A DNA stretch of 32,986 nucleotides from Alphaproteobacteria bacterium (GCA_017307275.1 JAFKFK010000053.1:1-32986), one strand, 5' to 3'. Counted from the stretch's first letter, positions 22,645-30,733 are shown. Numbers and translations: made by a program. The notes: generated by a model from the letters alone, not told the origin.

Positions 22645-23247
22645 CTAAGACGCCAACTTGCGGTCGACGAAGTCGAGACGGTCCTGGCCCCAGAAGATCT
22701 CGCCGTCGATCACGAAGGACGGCGCGCCGAACACGCCCTGGGAAATGGCGTGCTTGGTATAGGCTTCGCGCTTATCGGCGAGCGCCGGTGCTTCGCTTGC
22801 GGCAACGACGGCATCGGCATCGAGGCCGCAGCCCGCGATTATTTCCTTCAGTGTCGCGGGATCGCCGGTGTTCTTCTCCTCTGCCCACAGGCCGGTCAGC
22901 ACGGCATGCGCCAGCTTGATGGCGTCGGCCATGCGTCCCTGCTCGCGCAGCGCAATCACGCATTTGGCGGCCGGCACTTCGTTGGCCGGAAAGAACTTCG
23001 GTTCCAGCGTGGTCTTCACGCCGAGATGATCGCGCCAACGCTTCAGCTCCATCATGCGATAGGCCTGGCGCTGCGGCGCGCGCTTGGGCAGCGGCAGACC
23101 ACCGGAAACAGCGAACACCGAACCGAAATCGACCGGCCAGATGGTGACTTCGGCGCCGTACTTCTTGGTCATCGCCTCGAAGCGCTTGGCGCCGAGATAG
23201 GTCCAGGGCGAATTCAGCGAGACATAGTAGTCGACATGCTTTGCCAT
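22645..23247 (-). CDS. 2-hydroxychromene-2-carboxylate isomerase-like / DsbA-fold protein
   Basis: A 200-residue thioredoxin-fold protein of the GST-kappa/HCCA isomerase family. The N-terminal motif VDYYVSLNSPWTYLG places Ser10 where kappa GSTs and NahD have the glutathione-activating serine. There is no CxxC, so it is not a disulfide oxidoreductase. The C-terminal GVFGAPSFVIDGEIFWGQDRLDFVDRKL is diagnostic. NahD-type enzymes act in naphthalene degradation, but no aromatic-degradation gene is nearby, so the real substrate is open. It is cytoplasmic (no signal peptide) and stands alone, divergent from the putative glycosyltransferase. Confidence 0.88.
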   Translation of the reverse strand: MAKHVDYYVSLNSPWTYLGAKRFEAMTKKYGAEVTIWPVDFGSVFAVSGGLPLPKRAPQRQAYRMMELKRWRDHLGVKTTLEPKFFPANEVPAAKCVIALREQGRMADAIKLAHAVLTGLWAEEKNTGDPATLKEIIAGCGLDADAVVAASEAPALADKREAYTKHAISQGVFGAPSFVIDGEIFWGQDRLDFVDRKLAS

Positions 23248-23333
23248 CGGTTTCTTCCCATCGATTCAACGTTGCCGCGACTGTGGCGGAATGGCAGGCG
23301 ACAGCAAAGCCCCGTTCGGCCAAGGTCCGTCCG

Positions 23334-24218
23334 GTGAGCGAAAGAGCAATTGCTTTGACGGGCGGCGACGCCGCCTATTTCGATTTGATGCGCGACTGCA
23401 TCGCCTCGCTAAGGGCGACGCCGGAAGGTCGTGCGCTGGCGCTGGGCGTGCTCGATTGCGGTCTCACGGAAGAGCAGCGTGCCTGGTGCAGAGGGCAGGG
23501 TGCCGAGCTGGTCGTGCCGCAATGGGATTTCGAGTTTCCCGGCCGGGCTGCACTCAAGGATGGTTACAAAGCGTTGACGGCGCGGCCCTTCCTGCCGCGC
23601 TACTTCCCGGGCTTCGATCTCTACTTCTGGATCGACGCGGATTGCTGGGTGCAGCAGGGCGATGCAATCGACCTGTTCCTGGTCGCAGCCCGCACCGGCG
23701 CGCTGGCCGTCGCGCCCGAGATCCATCGCTCGATGCGTCACTATCACCACGCCTGGGGCGAGTTCTCCGCGGTCTGCGGCGCGGCCTACGAGGCCTGCTT
23801 CGACAAGGCGACGGCGGAGCGGTTGATCCGCTATCCGATGATCAATGCCGGCGTCTTCGCGCTTGCTGCCGATGCGCCGCACTGGGCGGGTTGGGCCGAT
23901 GTCTATGACGCGGCCTTGCAGCGCTCGACCGATCTCACGGACCAGCTCGCCCTCAACGTATTGGTCTATGACAAGGGCTTCCGTCACGAGCCGCTGCCTA
24001 GTCGCTGCAACTGGCCGGTACACCACGCCACGCCGGCCTGGGATGCTGCGCGCGGCCTGTTCGTCGAGCCGGCGATGCCCTACGAGGCGTTGGGTATCCT
24101 GCACCTTACGATCTACACAAAGCGGCTGGCGACGCTCGATGTGCGCGAAATCGGCGGGCCGCACGCTGACCAGGTCCGGCCGCGCGCGTTGCGCTGGCCC
24201 GGCCGAACCGCCATATAG
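23334..24218 (+). CDS. Putative GT-A-type glycosyltransferase
   Basis: A protein of about 294 residues. Its N-terminal half looks like a nucleotide-sugar-binding fold ending in LYFWIDADCWVQ, whose DxD (Asp-Ala-Asp) is the usual metal/nucleotide site of GT-A enzymes. Further on are YPMINAGVFALAADAPHWAGW and STDLTDQLALNVLVYDKG, which resemble the acceptor-side elements and aspartate-containing helix of GT8-like proteins. No membrane segment is visible. I used the GTG at 23334 (VSERAIALTGGDAAYFDLM) because AAGG lies upstream. An ATG at 23241 would overlap the divergent gene and adds unconvincing sequence. The gene ends 6 bp before dapF. Donor and acceptor are unknown. Confidence 0.6.
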   Translation: MSERAIALTGGDAAYFDLMRDCIASLRATPEGRALALGVLDCGLTEEQRAWCRGQGAELVVPQWDFEFPGRAALKDGYKALTARPFLPRYFPGFDLYFWIDADCWVQQGDAIDLFLVAARTGALAVAPEIHRSMRHYHHAWGEFSAVCGAAYEACFDKATAERLIRYPMINAGVFALAADAPHWAGWADVYDAALQRSTDLTDQLALNVLVYDKGFRHEPLPSRCNWPVHHATPAWDAARGLFVEPAMPYEALGILHLTIYTKRLATLDVREIGGPHADQVRPRALRWPGRTAI

Positions 24219-24224
24219 CGCCGC

Positions 24225-25073
24225 ATGGCCGGAACGCCTTTTCTCAAGATGCACGGGCTGGGCAACGATTTTGTCGTGCTCGATGCGCGGATCAGCAAGC
24301 TCGATCTGACGCCGCCGCGCCGGCGCGCCATCGCCGATCGCCGCCTGGGCGTGGGCTGTGACCAGCTGATCGTGCTGGAGCCGCCGACCGAGGGTGAGGC
24401 CGACGTGTTCATGCGCATCTACAATCCCGACGGCACGGAGGCCCAAGCCTGCGGCAACGCCACGCGCTGCGTTGCCTCGGTGGTCATGGACGAGCTCAAG
24501 GCCGAGGAAGCGACCATCCAGACGATCGCGGGCCTGCTCGAATCGCAGAAGGTCGGCCGCGGCGCCAACGGCCTGCCGGTGATTTCCGTCGACATGGGAC
24601 TGGTACGCATGGACTGGCGCGAGATTCCGGTCGTCAGGGCCTGCGATACCAACCGCATGCCGGTCGGCATCGGTCCGCTGCAGGAGCCGGTCGGCACCAA
24701 CGTCGGCAATCCGCACGCGACCTTCTTCGTCGATGACTTGGCTGCGATCCCGATCACCGAGCTGGGGCCGAAGCTAGAGCACGATCCGTTCTTTCCCGAG
24801 CGCGTGAACGTCGGCGTGGCCCAGGTTATCGGTGAGAACAAGGTGAAGCTCAGCGTCTGGGAACGCGGCGCCGGTCTGACGCTCGCCTGCGGGTCGGGCG
24901 CGTGTGCGGCCGGCGTGGCCGCGGCGCGGCGCGGGCTCACCGGCCGCAAGGTCGATGTCGTCGTCGAGCACGGTACGCTCACCATCGAGTGGTTGCGCGA
25001 CGATCATGTGTCGATGACCGGCGGCATTGCGCTCGCTTACAGGGGCGAACTCGACCGTTCGCTGCTTTCCTGA
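24225..25073 (+). CDS. dapF: Diaminopimelate epimerase
   Basis: It converts LL- to meso-diaminopimelate for lysine and peptidoglycan synthesis by a PLP-independent two-base mechanism. The 282 residues show FLKMHGLGNDFVVLD, NPDGTEAQACGNATRC with catalytic Cys76, VGNPHATFFVDD, and ERGAGLTLACGSGACA with Cys222, so both catalytic cysteines are intact. It is followed by ftsY after 9 bp. In many alphaproteobacteria a mtaB-type methylthiotransferase lies between the two; it is absent here. Confidence 0.97.
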   Translation: MAGTPFLKMHGLGNDFVVLDARISKLDLTPPRRRAIADRRLGVGCDQLIVLEPPTEGEADVFMRIYNPDGTEAQACGNATRCVASVVMDELKAEEATIQTIAGLLESQKVGRGANGLPVISVDMGLVRMDWREIPVVRACDTNRMPVGIGPLQEPVGTNVGNPHATFFVDDLAAIPITELGPKLEHDPFFPERVNVGVAQVIGENKVKLSVWERGAGLTLACGSGACAAGVAAARRGLTGRKVDVVVEHGTLTIEWLRDDHVSMTGGIALAYRGELDRSLLS

Positions 25074-25082
25074 GGTGCTGCG

Positions 25083-26276
25083 ATGAGCGAGACGGAACCC
25101 GAGAAGAAGGGTTGGTTTGCGCGGTTTCGCTCCCGGGGGACCCCGGCTGTCGAGACGCCCAAGCCGGCCGAGCCTGAGGTCGAGAAAACCGAACCGGTAG
25201 AGCCGGCCGTCGCGGCCGAGCCCGAGACACAGGTCGCTTCGTCGCCGAGCGAGCCGGTGCAGACGGCGCCGCAGCCCGAGACGGCCCTTGTCGAAGCAGT
25301 GGCCGAGAACGAACCCGAGGTCGAGAAGCCCGAGGTCGAGAAGCCCGAGGTCGAGAAGAAGGGCTGGCTGTCGCGGCTGCGCGACGGCCTTGCCAAGTCG
25401 ACCAAGCGCGTCACCGAGAGCATCACCGGCCTCTTCACCAAGAAGAAGCTCGATCAGGAGACGCTGAACGAACTCGAGGATGCGCTGATCCAGGCCGATC
25501 TCGGTGTCGCCGTTGCGGCCCGGCTGGTCGAGAAGCTGGGCAAGGAACGCTTCGGCAAGGAAGTCACCGACGAGGAGGTGCGCGCCGCCTTCGCCGACGA
25601 CATCGCCGAAATCCTGCAGCCGGTCGCGGTACCGCTGGCCATCGACACGGCCCGCAAGCCGCATGTCGTGCTGGTGGTCGGCGTGAACGGCAGCGGCAAG
25701 ACCACGACCATCGCCAAGCTCGCCGGCCTCTACAGGGGCGAGGGCCGCTCGGTGATGCTGGCCGCGGGCGATACGTTCCGTGCGGCCGCTGTCGAGCAGC
25801 TCAAGGTCTGGGGCGATCGTGCGGGTGTGCCCGTCGTCTCCAAGCCGACCGGCGCCGATGCTGCGGGCCTGGCCTACGAGGCGCTGGAGCGGGCGCGTGC
25901 CGAGAAGACGGACGTGCTGCTGATCGATACGGCCGGCCGCCTGCACAACAAGGCCAACCTGATGGAAGAGCTCGCGAAGATCGTGCGCGTGATCCGCAAG
26001 CTCGATCCGGAGGCGCCGCATTCCTGCCTGCTGGTGCTCGATGCCACCACCGGCCAGAATGCCCATGCTCAGGTCGAGACCTTCAAGACCATGTCGCCGG
26101 TCGATGCGCTGGTGCTGACCAAGCTCGACGGCAGCGCCAAGGGCGGCGTGCTGGTGGCGCTGGCCGAGAAATTCAAACTGCCCGTCGTCGCCATCGGCGT
26201 CGGCGAGGGCATCGACGATCTGCGGCCGTTCGAGGCGCGGGCGTTTGCCCGCGGGTTGATGGGATTGCCGGCATAA
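25083..26276 (+). CDS. ftsY: Signal recognition particle receptor FtsY
   Basis: The SRP receptor GTPase at the inner membrane. Of 397 residues, the first 90 or so form an acidic, Pro/Glu/Val-rich A domain. The N domain (about 93-180) follows, then the G domain with P-loop GVNGSGKTTT (200-209), DTFRAAAVEQL, IDTAGRLHNKANLMEEL, TKLDGSAKGGVLV and GVGEGIDDLRPFEARAF. Two unusual points are seen. A KKGW plus amphipathic Arg/Phe/Leu motif occurs twice (KKGWFARFR at 8-16 and KKGWLSRLR at 92-100), and three identical PEVEK units precede the second copy. The second copy matches the membrane-targeting helix usual at the start of the N domain. It forms an operon with dapF and ispZ. Confidence 0.97.
   Translation: MSETEPEKKGWFARFRSRGTPAVETPKPAEPEVEKTEPVEPAVAAEPETQVASSPSEPVQTAPQPETALVEAVAENEPEVEKPEVEKPEVEKKGWLSRLRDGLAKSTKRVTESITGLFTKKKLDQETLNELEDALIQADLGVAVAARLVEKLGKERFGKEVTDEEVRAAFADDIAEILQPVAVPLAIDTARKPHVVLVVGVNGSGKTTTIAKLAGLYRGEGRSVMLAAGDTFRAAAVEQLKVWGDRAGVPVVSKPTGADAAGLAYEALERARAEKTDVLLIDTAGRLHNKANLMEELAKIVRVIRKLDPEAPHSCLLVLDATTGQNAHAQVETFKTMSPVDALVLTKLDGSAKGGVLVALAEKFKLPVVAIGVGEGIDDLRPFEARAFARGLMGLPA
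25314..25358 (+). repeat. Three tandem 15-bp repeats within ftsY
   Basis: CCCGAGGTCGAGAAG occurs three times in perfect tandem, encoding (PEVEK)3 in the FtsY A domain. The in-frame 15-bp unit could vary in number by slippage without breaking the protein. Confidence 0.9.
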
Positions 26277-26300
26277 CGCAACGGGCATGGGGCAGCTTGC

Positions 26301-26900
26301 ATGAGCAACGAACGGGCAGGCGAGGAAAACGGAGCACGCAAGCTCTACGCCACGGTTTTGGAGCTGGCGCCGTTGATCCTGTTCTTCGTCGCCAACGGCC
26401 GCTGGGGAATCTACTGGGGTACCGGCGTCTTCATCGTGGCGACGGCGATCGCGCTGCCCTGCTATCGCATGCTCGAAAAGCGCTGGCCGATCATGCCGCT
26501 GGTCGGCGGCTTCTTTGTGCTGGTGTTCGGTGGCCTCACCATATGGCTGCAGGACGACACCTTCATCAAGCTGAAGCCCACTATCGTGAACTGCCTGTTC
26601 GGCGTCATCCTGGGCGGCGGCCTGCTGTTGTTCAAGAAGCCGTTGCTGAAGCCGCTGTTCGGGGCCGCCTTCAAACTCACCAACGAAGGCTGGTACCAGC
26701 TCACCCTGCGCTGGACGGTGTTCTTCTTCGTGCTGGCCGCGGTCAACGAGGTGATGTGGCGTAACTTCCCGACCGACACCTGGATCGCCAGCAAGATGTT
26801 CCTGAGCTTCCCGCTCACGCTCGCCTTCGCCTTCTTCCAGATCCCGCTGCTCAAGCGCTACTGGGATGGGGACGACAATCCCTTCGCACGCGGAAGCTGA
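26301..26900 (+). CDS. ispZ: Inner-membrane septation-associated protein IspZ/YciB
   Basis: A 199-residue integral membrane protein of the YciB/IspZ family, linked to septation and envelope integrity in other bacteria. Family marks are LELAPLILFFVANGRWGIYWGTGVF, EKRWPIMPLVGGFFVLVFGGLTIWLQDDTFIKLKPTIVN, FGAAFKLTNEGWYQLTLRW and NEVMWRNFPTDTWIASKMF. About five to six membrane helices are visible. Position after ftsY is typical of alphaproteobacteria and supports the call. It starts 24 bp after the ftsY stop and ends convergent to the nudix gene (9-bp gap). Confidence 0.95.
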   Translation: MSNERAGEENGARKLYATVLELAPLILFFVANGRWGIYWGTGVFIVATAIALPCYRMLEKRWPIMPLVGGFFVLVFGGLTIWLQDDTFIKLKPTIVNCLFGVILGGGLLLFKKPLLKPLFGAAFKLTNEGWYQLTLRWTVFFFVLAAVNEVMWRNFPTDTWIASKMFLSFPLTLAFAFFQIPLLKRYWDGDDNPFARGS

Positions 26901-26909
26901 GGCTTCTCC

Positions 26910-27533
26910 TTAGACGCCGTTCGGTTTGCGCGGCGGCCACATGCGGGCGAGGTCGCCCGTAGGATTGGAATAGGTCGCGAAGTCTGCCTTGCCGCGCGAG
27001 TCGTGGAAGTGGGCCAATGCCCAGACCACAGTTGGGAACGCGAGCTGGTCCCAGGGAATGTCGGCCCAGTCGACCAAGGCTACTTCCTCGCTCTCGACGC
27101 CCGGCGCCACGTCGGCGCTGACGAGCCTGGCGCGGTACATGATCTGCACCTGGCCGATGCGCGCCACGCTGTACATGGCGAGCAGCCGGTCGATCTCGAT
27201 GGTCGCGCAGGCTTCTTCCCTGGCTTCGCGTTGCGCCGCCTGTTCGGTCGTCTCACCCAGCTCCATGTAGCCGGCGGGCAAAGTCCAGAAGCCCTTGCGC
27301 GGTTCGATGGCGCGTTTGGCGAGAAGGATCTTCTCGTTGGCCCCTTCGCCCCAGGTACAGACGGCACCCGCGACGATCTTGGGGTTTTGATAGTGGATGA
27401 ACTCGCAGCGGCCGCAGACCAGCCGCTCGCGATTGTCACCTTCGGGAACACGCTTCTCGAAATGCTCGGGCGGATCCCAGGGCAGTCGAGGGCGGTCGGG
27501 AAGGGGGCGGTCTGAAGACGGGGGCGCGCTCAT
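26910..27533 (-). CDS. NUDIX hydrolase with N-terminal CxxC segment
   Basis: It hydrolyses a nucleoside diphosphate linked to another moiety, such as ADP-ribose or NADH; the exact substrate is unknown. Of 207 residues, a Pro-rich start leads to LVCGRCEFIHYQNPKIV, a partial zinc-ribbon (Cys40, Cys43) as in NADH-pyrophosphatase relatives. The Nudix box is G-x5-E-x7-REAREEAC-x-T starting at GYMELGE (88-94). The catalytic glutamates REAREE are intact. I set the start at 27533 since the frame upstream runs through pgk. It lies 11 bp after the pgk stop on the same strand, so it is co-transcribed with the glycolytic gene. Confidence 0.92.
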   Translation of the reverse strand: MSAPPSSDRPLPDRPRLPWDPPEHFEKRVPEGDNRERLVCGRCEFIHYQNPKIVAGAVCTWGEGANEKILLAKRAIEPRKGFWTLPAGYMELGETTEQAAQREAREEACATIEIDRLLAMYSVARIGQVQIMYRARLVSADVAPGVESEEVALVDWADIPWDQLAFPTVVWALAHFHDSRGKADFATYSNPTGDLARMWPPRKPNGV

Positions 27534-27544
27534 GGCGCCCAGTC

Positions 27545-28750
27545 CTACGCCGCCCGTATCAGGGCCGCAACGCCGGGCAGGGTCTTGCCTTCCATCCATT
27601 CGAGGAAGGCGCCGCCTGCAGTTGAAACGTAGGAGAACTTCTCCTCCACGCCCGCCGCGGCCAGCGCCGCGACCGTGTCGCCGCCGCCGGCGACTGAGAG
27701 CAGCTTGCCGGCTGTCGTGAGCCGCGCCACTTCCTGCGCCAACGCCACCGTGCCGGTATCGAAGGGCTTCATCTCGAAAGCGCCGAGCGGGCCGTTCCAC
27801 ACCACCGTCGAGCACGCCGCGAGTTCCTGCCGGTAGAGCTCGACTGCCTTCGGGCCGACGTCGAGGATCATCTGGTCGTCGGGGCAGGCATCGGCCTCGA
27901 CCGTCGCGTTCGCAGCGCCTGCCTTGAATTCGGCGGCAACGACGACATCGACCGGCAGCAGCACCTGGCACTTCGCGGCCTTGGCCTTCTCCAGAATCTC
28001 GAGCGCCGTTGCCGCGAGGTCCTTCTCGGCCAACGACTTGCCGATCTTGATCCCCTGCGCATGCAGGAAGGTGTTGGCCATGCCGCCGCCGATAATCAGC
28101 TTGTCGACCTTGCCCACGAGGTTGCCGAGCAGGTCGAGTTTGGTCGAGACCTTGGCGCCGCCGACGATGGCGCAGACCGGACGCTTGGGATTGCCCAATG
28201 CCTTGTCGAGCGCTTCCAGTTCGCCCTGCATCAGTCGCCCAGCGACGGCGGGCAGCCGGTTGGCGAGGCCTTCGGTCGAGGCGTGTGCGCGATGAGCGGC
28301 CGAGAACGCGTCGTTCACGTAGACATCGCCCAGCAGCGAGAGCTTGTCGATGAAGGCCGCATCGTTCTTCTCCTCTTCCTTGTGGAAGCGGAGATTCTCC
28401 AAGAGCAACACGTCGCCGGCCTTCATGTTGCGCACGGCATCTTCTGCCAGTGGTCCGATGCAATCCTCGGCGAAACCGACCGGCTTGCCGAGCGCCTTCT
28501 CCAGCGGTTCGACCAGGGGGCGCAGGCTCATCTCCGGCACCCTCTTGCCATCGGGCCGGCCGAAGTGACTGAGCACGATCACCTTCGCGCCCTTGGCCGC
28601 CAGCTCGGAAATCGTCGGAGCAGCCCGCTCGATGCGCGTGGCGTCGGTCACCTGGCCGTTCTTCATCGGCACGTTGAGGTCGACGCGCACCAGCACGCGC
28701 TTGCCGGCCATGTCGATGGAGTCGATCGTCTTGAACGTCGCCTTGGGCAT
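27545..28750 (-). CDS. pgk: Phosphoglycerate kinase
   Basis: It transfers phosphate between 1,3-bisphosphoglycerate and ADP in glycolysis, or the reverse in gluconeogenesis and the Calvin cycle. The 401 residues show the signature KRVLVRVDLNVPMKNG, VIVLSHFGRPDGK, LLLENLRFHKEEEKND, RAHASTEGLA, KVSTKLDLLGNLVGKVDKLIIGGGMANTFL, and the nucleotide-binding end VVWNGPLGAFEMKPFDTGT with SVAGGGDTVAAL. Length and active-site residues are normal. A nudix gene follows after 11 bp. No gap or fba gene is next to it in the window. Confidence 0.98.
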   Translation of the reverse strand: MPKATFKTIDSIDMAGKRVLVRVDLNVPMKNGQVTDATRIERAAPTISELAAKGAKVIVLSHFGRPDGKRVPEMSLRPLVEPLEKALGKPVGFAEDCIGPLAEDAVRNMKAGDVLLLENLRFHKEEEKNDAAFIDKLSLLGDVYVNDAFSAAHRAHASTEGLANRLPAVAGRLMQGELEALDKALGNPKRPVCAIVGGAKVSTKLDLLGNLVGKVDKLIIGGGMANTFLHAQGIKIGKSLAEKDLAATALEILEKAKAAKCQVLLPVDVVVAAEFKAGAANATVEADACPDDQMILDVGPKAVELYRQELAACSTVVWNGPLGAFEMKPFDTGTVALAQEVARLTTAGKLLSVAGGGDTVAALAAAGVEEKFSYVSTAGGAFLEWMEGKTLPGVAALIRAA

Positions 28751-28788
28751 GAAGTCTCTCTGCGATTTCGTCGAAATACGTCGTCTGC

Positions 28789-29025
28789 CTAGCGTTTCCG
28801 GATGACGAAGACCAGCACCTCGCCTTCGCGGCCCGCGGAGACGAGTTCATGGCCGGTCTGACGACAATAGGCCGGGAAGTCCGCTTCGGCGGCAGGATCG
28901 GTCGCGCGCACCGTGAGCAATCCGCCCGTCGGCAGCTCGCGCAGCTTGCGGTTGGCGCGCAGCACGGGCAACGGACAGAGCAGTCCCGTTGCGTCGTACT
29001 CCAGCGCGGCAGGTGTGTCGTTCAT
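28789..29025 (-). CDS. TusA-like sulfur-carrier protein
   Basis: A 78-residue protein of the TusA/SirA (YeeD-like) family. Family motif CPLPVL with Cys17-Pro18 is followed by a helix (RANRKLREL), then strands (GLLTVRATDPAAEADFPAYCRQTGHELVS, EVLVFVIRKR). TusA-type proteins carry persulfide sulfur on that cysteine for tRNA thiolation or other transfers. Its ATG overlaps the TGA of the M48 protease gene as ATGA, so its translation is coupled to the protease. Whether it is the tRNA-thiolation TusA or a general sulfur relay protein cannot be decided here. Confidence 0.9.
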   Translation of the reverse strand: MNDTPAALEYDATGLLCPLPVLRANRKLRELPTGGLLTVRATDPAAEADFPAYCRQTGHELVSAGREGEVLVFVIRKR

Positions 29026-29861
29026 CGTGGCCGATAATACTTCATCGCCTCGGGAAGCCAGCGCTTAATATCGTTGATGCGTGTCGTGTCGGCGGGGTGA
29101 GTGCTAAGCCATTCCGCCTGCTGCTTGCCGGAATTTGCTGCGCGCATGCGTTCCCACAGACCCACGGCTTCGCGAGGGTCGTAGCCGGCCAGCGCCATCA
29201 GGACGAGGCCGATGCGGTCGGCTTCGGATTCCTGCGCGCGCGACATCGGCAGAATGAAGCCGACCGTTGCGCCGGCGCCGACGGCCGCCATCATCGCGGG
29301 CAGATAGGTGCGGCTGCGTCCGCTCACCGTCGCCGACAGCGCGACCGCGGCAGCAGTGGTGCCGACCGCGGCCACCATCTGGTCGCTCATGCGCTCGGCG
29401 CCATGACGGGCCAGCGCATGTGCCACCTCGTGCGCGACCACCACCGCGAGGCCCGCCTCGGTCCGGGTGATCGGCAGCAGACCCGTATAGACCGCGATCT
29501 TGCCGCCCGGCAGGCAGAAGGCATTGGGCTCGTTCTTGTCGATGGTCTTGAACTCCCATCGAAAGTGCGGTGCACGCCACATGTCTTCCGGCGGCCGTTC
29601 GGCCGCAGCAGCGATGCGGCGACCGACCTTGTCGACCAGCGCGCTCGCTTGCGTGTTGCCGGACAGCGGTTCCTTGCTCAGGACTTCGCGATAGGCCTTG
29701 AGCCCCATGTCGCGCTCTTCGCTCTCGCTCACCAGCATGATCTGCGAGCGACCGGAGACCGGTGCCGTTTCACACGCCGCGAGCACGACGGTGAGGCCGC
29801 ACAGTGTCAGCAGCAGACGTAGAGCAATGAACATGCAGGTTCCGTTGAACATCGTGGCCAT
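29022..29861 (-). CDS. M48-family zinc metalloprotease lipoprotein
   Basis: A 279-residue periplasmic, membrane-anchored protease of the BepA/LoiP/Oma1-like group, which act in outer-membrane protein quality control. The N-terminus MATMFNGTCMFIALRLLLTLCGLTVVLAAC ends in a lipobox with lipidated Cys30. The zinc site is HEVAH (144-148) with the third ligand Glu211 in ESEADRIG. NEPNAFCLPGGKIAVYTGLL and the ending WLSTHPADTTRINDIKRWLP are typical. I chose the ATG at 29861 (GAGAGGAC upstream) over an upstream ATG at 30011 that lacks a signal sequence. Its stop overlaps the TusA-like gene by 4 bp. Confidence 0.93.
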   Translation of the reverse strand: MATMFNGTCMFIALRLLLTLCGLTVVLAACETAPVSGRSQIMLVSESEERDMGLKAYREVLSKEPLSGNTQASALVDKVGRRIAAAAERPPEDMWRAPHFRWEFKTIDKNEPNAFCLPGGKIAVYTGLLPITRTEAGLAVVVAHEVAHALARHGAERMSDQMVAAVGTTAAAVALSATVSGRSRTYLPAMMAAVGAGATVGFILPMSRAQESEADRIGLVLMALAGYDPREAVGLWERMRAANSGKQQAEWLSTHPADTTRINDIKRWLPEAMKYYRPR

Positions 29862-29957
29862 GCCGTCCTCTCGATGAGACCCTGAAGACGGCCAAAATAA
29901 CGAATGCGTGAACACGCGCCAAAACCCCGTATTTGCAGTCACTATCCCGAGAAATCT

Positions 29958-29977
29958 GCCATGCAACGCTGCATGGC
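29958..29977. repeat. Perfect hairpin-forming inverted repeat between divergent genes
   Basis: GCCATGCA-ACGC-TGCATGGC has 8-bp arms and a 4-base loop, in the 221-bp gap between the M48 protease and the oxygenase-like gene. There is no T run next to it. It may be an operator or leader structure. Confidence 0.5.
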
Positions 29978-29987
29978 TTCGAGGGAT

Positions 29988-30007
29988 GCGTATCACGGTG
30001 ATTACGC
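29988..30007. repeat. Second inverted repeat in the same divergent gap
   Basis: GCGTA-TCAC-G-GTGA-TTACGC is a near-perfect inverted repeat (one unpaired base) starting 10 bp after the previous hairpin. The inner ATCAC/GTGAT arms look like a regulator half-site pair. Function is not established. Confidence 0.4.
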
Positions 30008-30082
30008 ACAAGATGTAAACCCTATGAGCGCCGCAGTGTATTTGGTTCGCGGGGTATCGCCTTTGGCGGAGCGGTTATCCGC

Positions 30083-30733
30083 ATGAGCGCCGCGGCCGAA
30101 ATCATCCCTTTGTTTGCTACGCCGCTCGTCGTCTACGACGTGCCGGATGCGACGACTCTTAACGTCGAGTTGCGCCGTGTGATCGAGGCGCGGGAGAAGG
30201 CGCATCCGACGACGGAGCATTCCAACGAAGGCGGTTGGCAGTCGAGTTGGGACATGGATCGTTGGGGCGGCGCACCAGCGCTGAAGCTTCTTGCGATCGG
30301 TCGCAACACGGCAAACAAGATGACGACGGACCGCAAGGGAACGGCAGGTGCCGGACCGCATCCGGGTTACTTCGCGGTGACCTGGCGGGCCAACATGTGG
30401 GCGAACATCAACCGCAGCGGCAATGCCAACCTGATGCATTCGCACCCCGGCTCTTTCTGGTCGGGTGTTTATTATGTCGACGATGGCGGTGTCTCGGAGA
30501 ACCCAGCCTTGGGGGGCGCGCTCGAATTCATGGATCCGCGCGGCGCCGGTCCCGTGATGTATGCGCCGCATCTCGGCTTCGCCATGCAGGGCGGCCTGTC
30601 GGGTGGCGCCAATGAATCCGTGCTGCCCAAGGCCGGCCGACTGGTGATGTTTCCTTCGTGGTTGGCGCATCAGGTGCGGGCCTATCGTGGCAACGCCGAG
30701 CGTATATCGATCGCATTCAACCTGAGCCTCTGA
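30083..30733 (+). CDS. Putative 2OG-Fe(II) oxygenase-like protein (TIGR02466 type)
   Basis: A 216-residue protein resembling a family of conserved proteins predicted to be 2-oxoglutarate/Fe(II) dioxygenases. The double-stranded beta-helix core has NLMHSHPGSFWSGVYYVDD (His119 and His121 as candidate metal ligands), then ALEFMDPRGAG, and the distal histidine His196 with the 2OG-binding arginine in PSWLAHQVRAYRGNAERISIAFN. No signal peptide. A GGAG lies about 10 bases before the ATG. The next gene, a TPR-methyltransferase, starts 10 bp after its stop, so the two are one operon and may modify the same target. The substrate is unknown. Confidence 0.8.
   Translation: MSAAAEIIPLFATPLVVYDVPDATTLNVELRRVIEAREKAHPTTEHSNEGGWQSSWDMDRWGGAPALKLLAIGRNTANKMTTDRKGTAGAGPHPGYFAVTWRANMWANINRSGNANLMHSHPGSFWSGVYYVDDGGVSENPALGGALEFMDPRGAGPVMYAPHLGFAMQGGLSGGANESVLPKAGRLVMFPSWLAHQVRAYRGNAERISIAFNLSL

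Noticed and set aside
22645..23247. Naphthalene-degradation role for the HCCA-isomerase-like protein
   Set aside because: No other aromatic-degradation gene is nearby; the family is broad and often recruited elsewhere.
23241..23333. Upstream ATG start for the glycosyltransferase-like gene
   Set aside because: It would overlap the divergent gene start and add 31 residues of intergenic-looking sequence; the GTG at 23334 has a better ribosome-binding context.
24774..26288. 504-residue minus-strand frame antisense to dapF and ftsY
   Set aside because: Both sense genes are certain; the frame is Leu/Gly/Arg-rich shadow sequence with periodicity that mirrors the ftsY repeats.
30002..30670. 222-residue minus-strand frame antisense to the oxygenase-like gene
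   Set aside because: No family features, while the plus-strand frame has a complete HxH/His/Arg motif set and is coupled to the next gene.
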